A stretch of 64,000 nt of DNA from Chloroflexota bacterium (GCA_030447245.1 JAUJPG010000001.1:479435-543434); one strand, 5' to 3'. Shown: positions 9,100 through 18,391, counted from the first letter of the stretch. The notes: generated by a model not told the origin, from the sequence alone. Translations and numbers: made by a program.

Positions 9100-11157
9100 T
9101 CAGACCGGCGCGGCCTGGACCAGGTTCTCGTGGTAGGTCGCGCCGCCGCCCATGTCGGAGAGGCGCTGGGCAGTCGTGAAGTTGGCGTTGCGGCCGTCGG
9201 GGCTGAGCTTGGGCCAACGGACTTTCTCGGTCACCACGACGCCGGGCTGGAGATCTGGCACGAGCTTGACGATGAGCTCGCACTGCCCGCGGTCGTTCCA
9301 GATTCGGACGCGATCGCCGTCACCCAGCCCGCGGGCCGCGGCGTCGGTTGCGCTCATCTCCAGCCAGGGGCGCTCGCCGGTCAGCAGCGCGGCCTGATGA
9401 GCGTGGCTGGACGACGTGAGCACGTGCGACGCCGGGCTCACCAAGCGCAGTGGGAAGCGCGCCGCCAGATCCGGCTGGCGAGCCGCGCTCTCCTCGAGAG
9501 GCTGGTAGGTCGGGAGCGCGGGCAACCCGTCGGCTACCATCCGCTCTGAGTAGAGCTCCACCTTCCCGGAGCCGGTCGGGAAGACGCCGTCTTTGAAGGG
9601 CAGGTACGGCGTGGCGGGCGTCCTGGCACGAGCGTACCCGGTCTCCAGGAGCGCCTCGTACGTCACGTGCGACCAGGCTGGCATGTCTTGGAACGCCTGG
9701 CGGACGACGTCCTCCTGGCTGTCGCGAAAACAGTCTTCCTCGAAACCGAGCGCCTGCGCGATGGCAGCGAACGTGTCGTGATTGGAGCGCGCCTCGCCTT
9801 TCGGCGCGGTGGCCGGACGATTGAGGTGCAGGTAGTAGCCCATCGAGGTGTGAATGTCGATTTGCTCGAACTGCGTGGTGGCCGGCAGCACGATGTCGGC
9901 GTAGTCGGCGGTATCCGTCGGGAACAGCTCGTGCACGACGGTGAACAGGTCGGTGCGGCGCAGGCCTTCCCGGACCTGGTTCTGATCTGAGGTGACGGCG
10001 GCAGGGTTCGAGTTGTAGACGTAGAGCGCACGAATCGGGGGCTGGCTCAACTCGGTCAACGCCTGGCCCAGCTGGTTCATGTTCACCGAGCGGACCGGGC
10101 CTGGCGCCAGGTCTGGTCGGTGCAGCAGAGCCCGGTTGACCGGGAACGCCTCCGAGTTAGTCAGGAGGATGCCGCCGCCAGGATAGCGCCAGGCGCCGGT
10201 CAGCGCCGGCAAGCAGGCGATGGCGCGGACGGCCATGCCGCCGTTGCTGTAGCGCTGCATCCCCCAGCCCAGACGGATGAAGCTGTGCGGGCGGCTGCCG
10301 TACAGGCGCGCCAACCAGAACAGCGTGTCGGCCGGCACGCCCGTCTCCACCTCGACGTACGCTGGCGTGTAGGCCTGGACGTGCTCCGCGAGGGCCTCGA
10401 AGCCAACCGTGGATCGCGCCACGAAGTCGCGGTCGCACAGACCCTCGTCGATCAGGATCTTCATGATGCCCAGAGCCAAGCAGCCGTCGGTCCCCGGGCG
10501 AATCGCGATGTGGTGGTCGGCCAGCCGTGACGAGCGGGTCGGGCGCGGATCGATGACGATCAACGGCGCACCGCGCTCGCGGGCCCGCTTCAGCATCGGC
10601 AGCAGGTGCGGTCCGGTGCTGGCAATATTCGAGCCCCAGAGCACCAGGAGCTGAGCCTGATCCACCCCTTCCGGGTCGGGACCGATGGTCTTGCCCATGG
10701 TGTAGTCGTAGCCGGCCTCCCCGGCCGCCGTGCAGATGGTCCGCAGCAGCTGGGATGCGCCGACGCGGTGGAAGAAGCGGCGGTCCATCGCGTTGTTGTG
10801 GACTAGGCCGAGTGTGCCGGAGTAGCTGTACGGGAGGATCGCCTCACCACCGCTCTCGGCGATGATCGCCCTGAATCTCCGAGCGATCTCGCCGATCGCC
10901 TCGTCCCAGCTCATCCGCTCGAAGCGACCCTCGCCCTTCGCGCCAACCCGCCCCAGCGGATGCAGGATCCGGTCGGGGTGGGTGATTCGTGGCACGTAGA
11001 AGCGCGCCTTGGTACACAGGTACCCGCGTGTGATCGGGTGATCGCGGTCACCAGCGATGCTCCTGACCTCGCCATCGACCACCGTGGTGATCATGGCGCA
11101 CGTGTCGGGACAATCGTGCGGGCAGACGGAGCGAACCTGATTCACAACCATGACCAT
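9100..11157 (-). CDS. molybdopterin-dependent oxidoreductase, formate dehydrogenase/DMSO reductase superfamily
   Basis: A roughly 685-residue catalytic subunit. The N-terminus holds a [4Fe-4S] motif, Cys12-x3-Cys16-x3-Cys20 and Cys48 (VCPHDCPDTC...YLCTKA). The Mo-bis-MGD domains follow (LWGSNIASTGPHLLP, VIDPRPTRSSRLAD), then a C-terminal MGD-binding beta-barrel. A Cys in RTICTAAGEAG near 140 could be the metal ligand, but I cannot assign it firmly. No twin-arginine signal is present, so the protein is probably cytoplasmic. No electron-transfer or membrane subunit gene is adjacent. The substrate is unknown. The frame extends to 11334, but similarity begins at the ATG at 11157 (or 11151). Confidence 0.8.
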   Translation of the reverse strand: MVMVVNQVRSVCPHDCPDTCAMITTVVDGEVRSIAGDRDHPITRGYLCTKARFYVPRITHPDRILHPLGRVGAKGEGRFERMSWDEAIGEIARRFRAIIAESGGEAILPYSYSGTLGLVHNNAMDRRFFHRVGASQLLRTICTAAGEAGYDYTMGKTIGPDPEGVDQAQLLVLWGSNIASTGPHLLPMLKRARERGAPLIVIDPRPTRSSRLADHHIAIRPGTDGCLALGIMKILIDEGLCDRDFVARSTVGFEALAEHVQAYTPAYVEVETGVPADTLFWLARLYGSRPHSFIRLGWGMQRYSNGGMAVRAIACLPALTGAWRYPGGGILLTNSEAFPVNRALLHRPDLAPGPVRSVNMNQLGQALTELSQPPIRALYVYNSNPAAVTSDQNQVREGLRRTDLFTVVHELFPTDTADYADIVLPATTQFEQIDIHTSMGYYLHLNRPATAPKGEARSNHDTFAAIAQALGFEEDCFRDSQEDVVRQAFQDMPAWSHVTYEALLETGYARARTPATPYLPFKDGVFPTGSGKVELYSERMVADGLPALPTYQPLEESAARQPDLAARFPLRLVSPASHVLTSSSHAHQAALLTGERPWLEMSATDAAARGLGDGDRVRIWNDRGQCELIVKLVPDLQPGVVVTEKVRWPKLSPDGRNANFTTAQRLSDMGGGATYHENLVQAAPV

Positions 11158-11502
11158 GGGATCATACTGCCAATGCCCTCGTCTGCGCTCAAGCCGCGGC
11201 AGTTCACCCGAGCAGCGCGGCCGATGGCAGCAGATTGGCCAGGGTTCGTCGTCACCGTACCATCGGGGTGCCTGGGTCACGCCACGCCGAACCCGCCCGA
11301 GTACGTGCGTGGCAGTCGCTCGCCCTCGCATCAATCCTCAGAGGGGGCGAGCCGACGCCAGCGTTTCCCAATCGCTCGCGTCTGACGCTGCTCGCGAGCA
11401 CAAGGCTCCGGGGCGATCGCCCCGAGCTTCCTCCGCCAGGCTCTAGCTTCCCAGGGGCGTTGACCGCTGCTGGCTCGGTGGGGCCGAGCATCAACCAGGT
11501 CA

Positions 11503-11520
11503 GGGCTACGGCGTTAGCCC
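11503..11520 (-). terminator. stem-loop downstream of the DUF4242 gene
   Basis: GGGCTA and TAGCCC flank a 6-base loop, 4 bases past the stop of the minus-strand gene ending at 11525. There is no T-run, so termination is only possible. A 16-bp perfect palindrome (CGGGGCGATCGCCCCG) lies further on at 11409-11424. Confidence 0.3.
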
Positions 11521-11524
11521 AGGG

Positions 11525-11776
11525 CTACGTGCCCTCCTTGACCTCGGTGATCTCGTCAGCGACGAGGCCGTGCGCCTCGCGGTGGACCGCCTCGGCCGCC
11601 TCCTTGCTGGGCGCATCAACCAGGCAATAGACCTTGCCGGCAGTCTCGTTGTACCAGTATTGCAGATACTTGACTCCGTGCTTGGCCTGGGTCTCCATGT
11701 CCTTCTGGTGCGCGCCCGCCACCGCCTCGGTGGTCAGGCCCTCGACGCTGTTGTGCTCGTCCATAAAGAGTGGCAT
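11525..11776 (-). CDS. DUF4242 family small protein (SCO4226-like)
   Basis: An 83-residue protein beginning MPLFMDEHNSVEGLT, the hallmark of DUF4242 proteins, with HGVKYLQYWY and VYCLVDAPSKEAA in the middle. The family is a ferredoxin-like alpha/beta fold; the Streptomyces homologue SCO4226 binds nickel. Its cellular role is not established. The ATG at 11776 has a textbook AGGAGGAG site 6 bases upstream, so the longer frame to 11812 is rejected. It is possibly relevant that a urease-like nickel enzyme lies elsewhere in the window, but nothing links them. Confidence 0.8.
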   Translation of the reverse strand: MPLFMDEHNSVEGLTTEAVAGAHQKDMETQAKHGVKYLQYWYNETAGKVYCLVDAPSKEAAEAVHREAHGLVADEITEVKEGT

Positions 11777-12233
11777 CACGCTCCTCCTATCGAAAGATAC
11801 CCCGGATAGCACGGCTCCATAGCCGGGCTCGGTCCGCCGTCGGTCAAGCCCGGTGTGGTGGCGTTCCTGGCCCCCAGTGTACGAGTCGTCGATCCACGCG
11901 TCCAGACGACAACGCCCATGCGCGGGTGCGACCAGAACTTGTGACAGCTACAGGTCATCCGGGCGTCAGGCCCACTACCTGGACGATTGAACACTAACTG
12001 GATGCCCTGAGGCACAATGTGGCGGAAACCCACAAGTCTTGGTCACATCGCCCCCATGCGGCGAGCGATTGGTGACCTGGAGTGGGGCCGCCCTCCAACC
12101 ATCGGCCCCTCCTTTCCTCCGTTGCCCGATTATCGATCCACGCGTCAAGGGACCTTCCCCCGAGAGATTGGTGACTTGGAGAGCATTCGGCAAGTACGCC
12201 GTGGCAGTACGCCGCGGCCCAGGCGAGCGCTAG
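11777..12233. other. intergenic region with repeats around an IS remnant
   Basis: There is no intact gene. A 22-base sequence occurs twice (12061-12082 and 12160-12181, 19 of 22 identical, core ATTGGTGAC). A shorter related copy lies inverted at about 12038-12051. The string TCGATCCACGCGTC also occurs twice, near 11892 and 12134. This looks like decayed mobile-element DNA leading into the transposase fragment that follows. Confidence 0.4.
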
Positions 12234-12374
12234 CGGGCCACCGAGCGGTTCGGCCCCTGGCGCACGATCTACGGACACTATCGCCGTTGGTCTCGGAGCG
12301 GCCTCTGGCGCCAGCTCCGCCATGCCCTCTGGCGCCCTGAGACCACGGACCAGAACGCGTCGCTGTCGTCTTAG
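12234..12374 (+). pseudogene. IS5-family transposase fragment
   Basis: A 46-codon open stretch reads RFGPWRTIYGHYRRWSRSGL followed by WRQLRHAL. This is the classic segment of IS5-type transposases just after the N-terminal helix-turn-helix (usual form ERFGPWRT-Y-RFRRW-R-G-W). A stop lies directly upstream at 12231 and the frame ends at a TAG that overlaps the purH stop. The DDE catalytic domain and both ends of the element are missing, so it cannot move on its own. Confidence 0.6.
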
Positions 12375-13948
12375 TGCTTGAAATGGCGCTGGTGGGTGAA
12401 GATCATCGCCATGTGGTGGCGGTTGGCGACTTTGACTGCTTCCTGGTCACGGATCGAGCCGCCGGGCTGGATCAGGGCGGTCACGCCGGCGTCGGCAGCG
12501 CGCTCGATGCCGTCCGGAAACGGGAAGAAGGCATCCGACGCGAGCACGCTACCGACCGCCCGGTCGCCGGCCTTGCGGCAGGCGATGTCGACAGCGTCGA
12601 CGCGGCTCGCCTGGCCAGCGCCGACGCCGACCAGCTGGAGCCCCTTGGTCAGGACGACGGCGTTGGAGTGGACGTGCTTGACCGCCCGCCAGGCGAACAG
12701 CAGGCTGGTCAGCTCGGCGAGCGTTGGGTGGCGGGCCGTGACGACGTCTCGGGTCAACATGTTCTCAGGGAGCGCGTCACGGGTCTGAACCAGCCAGCCC
12801 CCGACGACGCGCTTGAAGTCCAGGTCACCGGCCTCCAGCTCGCCGGGTCGCTCGGGCTGGACGCCGGTGGCCATCACCCGCAGATCGCGCTTCTTCTCCA
12901 GGAGCGCCAATGCCTCCGGGGTATAGTCCGGGGCGATGATGTCCTCGAAGAACACCTCGACAATCTCGCGCGCGGTGGCGCCGTCGACGGCGCGGTTGAT
13001 GCCGATCGCTCCGCCGAATGCCGACTGCGGGTCGGCCGCGAGGGCCCGGCGGTAGGTCTCGGCAAGGTCCTCGCCGCACGCTAGCCCGCACGGATTGCCG
13101 TGCTTGACGATGGCAACGGTTGGCACGGAGAAGTCCGCGACAATCCGCCAGGCGGCGTCGAGATCGTAGGTATTGTTGAAGGAGAGCTGCTTGCCGTGAA
13201 GCTGGCGAGAGCTGACGACGCCTCGCGGAGCCTGGCGGACCGCGCTATCGGCGTAGAACGCGGCGAGCTGGTGGGGATTCTCGCCGTACCGCAGCTCGGC
13301 GATCTTGGACATTGCCAGTGTGATCTCGTTCGGAAACAGCTCGTCGGCAGTCCGCAGGAAGCCGGCGACGTGGGTGTCATAGACGGCACAGTGCTGGAAC
13401 GCCTTGGCGGCCAGCCGACGGCGGATGCCGAGGCCGACGCCGCGCTCGCCCCGCAGCTCGTCCAGGACGGTCGAGTAGTCGCTCGGGGCGCAGAGCGGGA
13501 TGACGTCGGCGAAGTTCTTGGCGGCCGCGCGGAGCAGCGTCACGCCGCCGATGTCCAGGCTTTCGAGGGCGGCATCCAGCTCCGGGCCATTGCGCGCGCC
13601 ACCTCGGCCGGCGACCTCGCGGAACGGGTATAGGTTGGCCACGACGACGTCGATCGGTGCTGCGCCGATTTGCTCCAGCTCCTCGGCGTGGGCTGGGTCC
13701 TGGCGGAGGGCCAGGATGCCGCCATAGATCAGCGGGTGGAGCGTCTTGACGCGGCCCCCGAGGATCTCCGGGAAGCTCGTCAGCTCGCTGACGCTCTTGA
13801 CCACGACCGCATTCTCGCGCAGCAGCAGCTCGGTGCCGCCGGTCGAGTACACCTCGACGCCCAGCTCGGCCAGGCCGCGGGCGAAGTCGACGATGCCGGT
13901 CTTGTCAAAGACGCTGATCAGCGCGCGCATTCCCACCTCGATGCTCAC
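12371..13948 (-). CDS. purH: bifunctional AICAR transformylase / IMP cyclohydrolase PurH
   Basis: A 525-residue enzyme catalysing the last two steps of de novo IMP synthesis in the cytosol. The N-terminal cyclohydrolase (MGS-like) domain shows RALISVFDKTG, STGGT and GGRVKTLHP. The C-terminal transformylase domain shows RYGENPHQ, VKHGNPCG (the catalytic Lys-His), FGGAIGINR and the terminal FPFPDGIE...IQPGGSIRDQEV-like segment. Length matches the family. The start could be the GTG at 13948 or the ATG at 13930, which is close behind GAGGTGGGA. It is not clustered with other purine genes. Its stop codon overlaps the transposase remnant on the other strand. Confidence 0.95.
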   Translation of the reverse strand: MSIEVGMRALISVFDKTGIVDFARGLAELGVEVYSTGGTELLLRENAVVVKSVSELTSFPEILGGRVKTLHPLIYGGILALRQDPAHAEELEQIGAAPIDVVVANLYPFREVAGRGGARNGPELDAALESLDIGGVTLLRAAAKNFADVIPLCAPSDYSTVLDELRGERGVGLGIRRRLAAKAFQHCAVYDTHVAGFLRTADELFPNEITLAMSKIAELRYGENPHQLAAFYADSAVRQAPRGVVSSRQLHGKQLSFNNTYDLDAAWRIVADFSVPTVAIVKHGNPCGLACGEDLAETYRRALAADPQSAFGGAIGINRAVDGATAREIVEVFFEDIIAPDYTPEALALLEKKRDLRVMATGVQPERPGELEAGDLDFKRVVGGWLVQTRDALPENMLTRDVVTARHPTLAELTSLLFAWRAVKHVHSNAVVLTKGLQLVGVGAGQASRVDAVDIACRKAGDRAVGSVLASDAFFPFPDGIERAADAGVTALIQPGGSIRDQEAVKVANRHHMAMIFTHQRHFKH

Positions 13949-14096
13949 GGCGACGGCCGTGCCAAAAGAACACGATTATGTCGCGCCGCATTGTAGAGCA
14001 CCGGGTGGCGTCAGCGTAGGCGCGGGTTGGTCGTGATGACGCGCGGCGCCGGCTCCCGCTACAGTACGCTCGACACCGTACAGGAGCCGCGCGCCG

Positions 14097-15515
14097 ATGC
14101 CGACGGACCAGCCTGCCTCAGTGCCCCCGCTCCCATCCTCGACCGTGTCCGACTCCCCTAAGCCAGCTGGGCCGCTGGCCGGTGTACGGGTGTTGGAGCT
14201 CGGCTCGCTCATCGCCGGGCCGTTCTGTGGGCGGATCCTGGCCGACTTCGGCGCGGACGTGCTGAAGATCGAGCCGCCAGACACCGGCGACCCGCTGCGG
14301 ACCTGGAGCCTGGTGACCGAGCACGGCTCGTTGTGGTCGATGGTCCAGTCGCGCAACAAGCGGAGCGTCGCGGTCGACCTGCGGATCGAGGAAAGTCGGG
14401 ACATCGTGCGGCGGCTGGCTGGCCAGTGCGACGTGCTGATCGAGAACTTCCGCCCGGGCCGGCTGGAGGCATGGGGGCTGGGCTACGAGGAGCTGTCACG
14501 CGCGCGGCCGTCGCTGGTGATGGTGCGGATCTCCGGGTTCGGCCAGACCGGGCCGTACAGCCACCGCCCGGGCTTCGGCAACATCGCCGAATCGATGGGC
14601 GGCATCCGCTACATCACCGGCTGGCCGGACTCGCCGCCATTGCGAATCGGGCTGAGCATCGGCGACTCGATCGCCGCGCTGTACGGCGTGGTGGGCACGC
14701 TGCTGGCGCTCCACTCCGCCCGCGAGACTGGCCGCGGGCAGGTGGTTGACGTGGCGCTCACGGAGTCGGTCCTGTCAATGCTGGAGGCGATCATCCCGGA
14801 GTACGGCTACGACGGGCGCGTCCGCGAGCGGGCCGGCAACCTGCTGGGCGGCGCCGCCCCGACCAACACCTACTTCACCGCCGACCGCAAGTGGATCGCG
14901 ATTGGTGCCAACGGCGACGGCATCTTTCGCCGCTTCTGCAGCGCCATCGGCCGCCCGGAGCTGCCAGACGACCCGCGCTACGCGACCAACCAGGCCCGCC
15001 GCGAGCACATTGACGAGTTGGACCCGATCATCATCGCCTGGGTGGCTGGCCGCACGCTCGACGAGGCGATGGCCACGCTCGACGCCCACGACATGCCCGG
15101 CCCGGCCGGTCTACTCGGTCGCCGACATCGCGGCCGACCCCAATATCGGGCGCGCGAGATGCTCCTCAAGGTGCCGGACGATCGACTCGGCGAGATCCTG
15201 ATGCCGGGCGTCGTCCCGCGCCTGACCCGCACGCCTGGCGCGATCCGCTGGCCGGGCCCCGACGTCGGCGCCCACACCGCCGAGGTGCTCCCGAGCTACT
15301 CGGCACGGACCCTGAGGCGCGTGGCCGCGCGGACGGTGAGCGCGGCGCGTAAGCCCGGCGCGGGATGGCAAGCATCCCGAGAGAAGTGTCTAGGCGGGCC
15401 GTGGCGCTACGGTCGAGCAGCCAGGGAACGACGCCGGCTCACAAGCGGCGACCAGATCGGCGGCGGCGAGGACCGCTTCGATGCCCATGTCGGTGACGCA
15501 CCGCGGTTCGATTGA
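14097..15515 (+). CDS. CaiB/BaiF family CoA-transferase, frameshifted C-terminus
   Basis: A family III CoA-transferase that moves CoA between carboxylic acids. The family start (GVRVLELGSLIAGPFCGR...DFGADVLKIEPP) and the catalytic Asp of the SIGDSIAAL segment (about 190) are present. Comparison with the near-identical fragment at 20520-20815 shows three single-base indels. Two compensate each other between about 15095 and 15145 and scramble about 15 residues. A third near 15290 replaces the natural end. Reading the repaired frame gives EVLRELLGTDPEARG and a stop at 15350-15352, which removes the 126-base antiparallel overlap with the next gene. It is either a damaged gene or consensus error. 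Confidence 0.75.
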   Translation: MPTDQPASVPPLPSSTVSDSPKPAGPLAGVRVLELGSLIAGPFCGRILADFGADVLKIEPPDTGDPLRTWSLVTEHGSLWSMVQSRNKRSVAVDLRIEESRDIVRRLAGQCDVLIENFRPGRLEAWGLGYEELSRARPSLVMVRISGFGQTGPYSHRPGFGNIAESMGGIRYITGWPDSPPLRIGLSIGDSIAALYGVVGTLLALHSARETGRGQVVDVALTESVLSMLEAIIPEYGYDGRVRERAGNLLGGAAPTNTYFTADRKWIAIGANGDGIFRRFCSAIGRPELPDDPRYATNQARREHIDELDPIIIAWVAGRTLDEAMATLDAHDMPGPAGLLGRRHRGRPQYRAREMLLKVPDDRLGEILMPGVVPRLTRTPGAIRWPGPDVGAHTAEVLPSYSARTLRRVAARTVSAARKPGAGWQASREKCLGGPWRYGRAARERRRLTSGDQIGGGEDRFDAHVGDAPRFD

Positions 15516-16520
15516 CGCACCGCAGGGCGGATCCACGAGGGTACGGCACGGGCTACACGGCAGTTGCACGCGGACGATCTGGCGGCGAGACGGCGGGCAC
15601 CAGGGCGCGAACTGCAGCGGGTCAGCCGGCCCGTAGAGGCCGACGACCGGTGCCCCGACCATGGCCGCCAGGTGGAGCGGGCCGCTATCGGTGGCGATCA
15701 CCAGGCGAGCGCGGCGGTGGAGCGCGGCGAGCCCGCCTAGCGACAGCCGCCCGGCGAGTCCCTCTGCGCACGCATCGCTCGCCGCCACGACGCGCTCGAC
15801 CAGCTCCCGCTCACCTGGGCCGCCGATGACGAGCGGGGCAGTGCCGTGGCGGCGCCAGAGCGCGGAGGCCAACTCGCCCCATCGGTGCGCCGGCCAGTTC
15901 TTGAGCGCCCAACCGGAGCCGGGATGAACAACAAGGGGCCTGGGTCCGACGCCAGGTGCGCCGCGAGCGAGGACGTCAGCCGCTTCCGCCACTTCAGCCC
16001 TGGATGGCACGAAGCACGATCGCCCTCGCTCCTCGGTGTTGACAGCTCGCGCCCCGAGGTACTCAGCGGCCGCGGCGGCCAGATCGAGCGCGAGGAGGGC
16101 GACGTGCCGAAGCCGGGGCAGGGGCAACGCAGCGGTCAGGAAGGGACGTGTGTGCGGGTGGGCGTAGCCGAGGCGGATGGGTATGCCGGCGGCCGCGACG
16201 AGTCGGCCCGACCAGGGGTCGGTGGGGCGCGGCACGAGGGCAACGTCGAAGCGCCCGCGTAGCGCGCTTGCCTCGCGTGTGACGACTTCGGCCCAGCCGG
16301 GCGGATCGGGCGGGGCCGTCAGTGGGGGGAAGGACAACGTGTGCGTCTGGTCGACGGCCGGACAGTGACGTGGGACCTCGCTCGCCTCGGCCGCCACCAG
16401 GTAGCTGATGTGGGCGCTCGGCAGGGCGCGGCGGAGCGCGACCACGGCCGGTAAGGTGAGCAGCACGTCGCCGAGGTGATCGGGGCGGACCAGCAAGACG
16501 CGCGGACGTGCCGGAATCAC
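15390..16520 (-). CDS. glycosyltransferase family 9 (heptosyltransferase-like)
   Basis: A 376-residue GT-B enzyme. RPDHLGDVLLTLPAVVALR (about 12-30) is the standard N-terminal motif of ADP-heptose-type glycosyltransferases. VVHPGSGWALKNWPAHRW and ATDSGPLHLAAMVGAPVVGLYG are the conserved C-terminal donor-binding segments. It probably adds a sugar to a cell-envelope glycan; the sugar is not necessarily heptose. The start is the GTG at 16520. The gene stands alone on the minus strand, converging with the CaiB gene. Confidence 0.85.
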   Translation of the reverse strand: MIPARPRVLLVRPDHLGDVLLTLPAVVALRRALPSAHISYLVAAEASEVPRHCPAVDQTHTLSFPPLTAPPDPPGWAEVVTREASALRGRFDVALVPRPTDPWSGRLVAAAGIPIRLGYAHPHTRPFLTAALPLPRLRHVALLALDLAAAAAEYLGARAVNTEERGRSCFVPSRAEVAEAADVLARGAPGVGPRPLVVHPGSGWALKNWPAHRWGELASALWRRHGTAPLVIGGPGERELVERVVAASDACAEGLAGRLSLGGLAALHRRARLVIATDSGPLHLAAMVGAPVVGLYGPADPLQFAPWCPPSRRQIVRVQLPCSPCRTLVDPPCGASIEPRCVTDMGIEAVLAAADLVAACEPASFPGCSTVAPRPA

Positions 16521-16656
16521 CGCGGGCTATCCACCTCGTCCCGCCTCACGGTTGTCAGGTTCAGAAGCCGGTGCGACTCGTGACCGGGCGAGCGAGCAGC
16601 TTCTCGCAGAAGGCGTGCCGCGGACTGCTACCATCCAGTGGATGCGCCGCCGGGGC

Positions 16657-17547
16657 TCAGCGGACGGCGAGCGGAGCGGGCGTTGAGCTCAGGTCGTCCC
16701 AGCTCGCGGTGAGGTCCGCTGTCCCGGGGGCGAGGCCGACGGCCAGGCCGGTGCTGTTGACCCGGACGACCTCGGGAGCGGCGCTGGACCAGGATACCCG
16801 GTCGCTGACGTCGGTCTCCGTGCCGTCCGTGAACGTACCGACAGCGCGGAGCTGTAGGACGCGGCTGCGCTCCAGGTCCGCGAACTCGGGCTCGACCCGC
16901 GGGGTGACGGGGGCACCCGGGTCCGGGCCACGGTGGATCGCGATCAGGACGACGCTCGACGGCGGCTGGTCCAGGGCCAGGCGTCCGTCCGCGACCGTGG
17001 GGGGGGAGACGATCTCGTTGCGATGGGCCGGGGAGGCGGCCCAACTCCGCGCGACGTTCGCCATCCAGGGCGGCAGGTTGGCCTGGCGGGTCGAGCCCGA
17101 GCCGCCGTGGCGGAGCAAGACAACCGGCGTGATCCCGACTCGAGCATAGGTCCCGAGCCGCCGGTCGACGTCCCTGAACCGGAATCCGGGCCAGGCCAGG
17201 TACGGGTTGCGCTCCGGGTCGGCCAGCACGGCCGACCGAGCGGCGCGGAAACCGGCCTCGTCTGCGACGGCGTTGCCGTAGTCGCCGTCCTCGTTCTCGG
17301 GCTCGATCTCCTCCATGTTGGCTCACTCGCGAGCAGCGTTCATCCGCGAGTCGCGCAGCCACGCCTCCCAGTTCGGATCCGTCGCCAGGCCGGGATTGGC
17401 GCCGACGAACAGTGGGCTGCGGCCCATCACGCGATCGTGCACGACGATCGTCGCGGGCGTCGGGCCGACCGAGCGTGCGGCCAGGGCGGGGCCGGAGTCG
17501 AGGGGGGCGAAGACGAAGAGCAGGGGGAAGAAGAGCAGGCGGGGCAC
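16657..17547 (-). pseudogene. secreted protein with C-terminal Ig-like (Big_2) domain, split by an in-frame TGA
   Basis: Two open stretches lie in the same frame (17547 to 17326 and 17316 to 16657), separated by one TGA at 17323-17325. Codons on both sides read naturally through it (MNAARE, stop, ANMEEIEPEN), so TGG (Trp) to TGA is the simplest cause. The N-terminus is a signal peptide from the GTG at 17547. The last roughly 75 residues are a bacterial Ig-like domain (VSWSSAAPEVVRVNSTGLA). The segment ADGRLALDQPPSSVVLIAI resembles the end of a glycoside-hydrolase domain whose body is missing, so an internal deletion is also likely. The start overlaps the stop of the preceding gene (TAGTG). 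Confidence 0.6.
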
Positions 17548-18350
17548 TAGCTCGGGCGCTTGACGACGAACAGGCGGTAGCTCGCCTCGTAGGAAACGTA
17601 GCGGCTCTTCGGCTGGCCGAGCGCGGCGTCAGCCGGCTCTTGCAGGCTCAGCTCGCCATAGAGCAGCTCGTCGAAACCGTCCCAGCAGACCCGCCCGTCC
17701 GGACCGGCCGCGCGTCGGTCGGGCGGAGCGTCGGTCGGCGCCGACAGGCCGAGGACCACGCCGGAGGCCGACTCGGCGTCGGGATAGACCACGTCCGCGC
17801 AGACGGTGCCCGGGGATGGCTGGGTCGGCGCCGGGAGGCGGGCGACGAATTCGCCCGTCTCGGGACGTCGGATGGTCAGGGTCTCAAGCTCGGTCTTCAT
17901 CGCGGTGGAGTTCCACTCGGAGAACGGCTTGATCTCGAAGTCGATGGTCCGCTCTTCGCCGACCTGGAACGCGGCGTAGGCCCGGCTGCCGTCGAACGCG
18001 AAGCCACCGCGATTGAGCAGTCGTGCAAACGGCGTCAAGCGGCTGACGTTCAGCCGGACCAGACAGTCCGGGCCAGATGGCCGGGCCGACCCCTCGAGCG
18101 GCCGAACCAACAGCCGGTACATCTGGCCGGACCGAGCCTCGATCTCGGTGACCGGCGGGCCCACCGGCACGCGCTCGCCATCCGACCCGGCGACGAGTGG
18201 CTGGGCCACGACCTGCGCACCAGTCTGCACGCGCAGCTCGGTCCGGCAGCCCTGCTGCTGCGCATCCGCGGGCACCGTGGCCACGAGCCAGGCGAGCAGA
18301 AGCAGTGCTCCGAGGAACACGCGGGGCGCCCAGTGGAACGTGACCTGCAC
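17547..18350 (-). CDS. secreted protein of unknown function
   Basis: About 267 residues with a signal peptide (FLGALLLLAWLVATVPADAQ) and no later membrane segment. I do not recognise the family. The mature part has paired cysteines and beta-rich segments (RTELRVQTGAQVV, YRLLVRPLEG, DCLVRLNVSRLTPFA, VCWDGFDELLYGELSL). The GTG at 18350 follows AAGGA at a good distance and puts the signal peptide right at the N-terminus, so the longer frame to 18413 is rejected. It is in an operon with the broken Ig-like protein gene downstream (stop and start overlap) and divergent from the beta-helix genes. Confidence 0.6.
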   Translation of the reverse strand: MQVTFHWAPRVFLGALLLLAWLVATVPADAQQQGCRTELRVQTGAQVVAQPLVAGSDGERVPVGPPVTEIEARSGQMYRLLVRPLEGSARPSGPDCLVRLNVSRLTPFARLLNRGGFAFDGSRAYAAFQVGEERTIDFEIKPFSEWNSTAMKTELETLTIRRPETGEFVARLPAPTQPSPGTVCADVVYPDAESASGVVLGLSAPTDAPPDRRAAGPDGRVCWDGFDELLYGELSLQEPADAALGQPKSRYVSYEASYRLFVVKRPS

Positions 18351-18363
18351 TTGACCATAATCC

Positions 18364-18391
18364 TTGACGAAACGATAGCAGCGGTTATATC
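18364..18391 (+). promoter_or_regulatory. candidate sigma-70 promoter for the beta-helix genes
   Basis: TTGACG (18364-18369) and TATATC (18386-18391) are separated by 16 bases in an AT-rich patch. The predicted transcript would begin near 18398, 30 bases before the ATG at 18428. This supports 18428 rather than 18398 as the start codon. Confidence 0.5.

Noticed and set aside
11409..11424. 16-bp perfect palindrome CGGGGCGATCGCCCCG as an operator
   Set aside because: Its core is the common GCGATCGC octamer and it lies beyond the ends of two genes; there is no support for a regulatory role.
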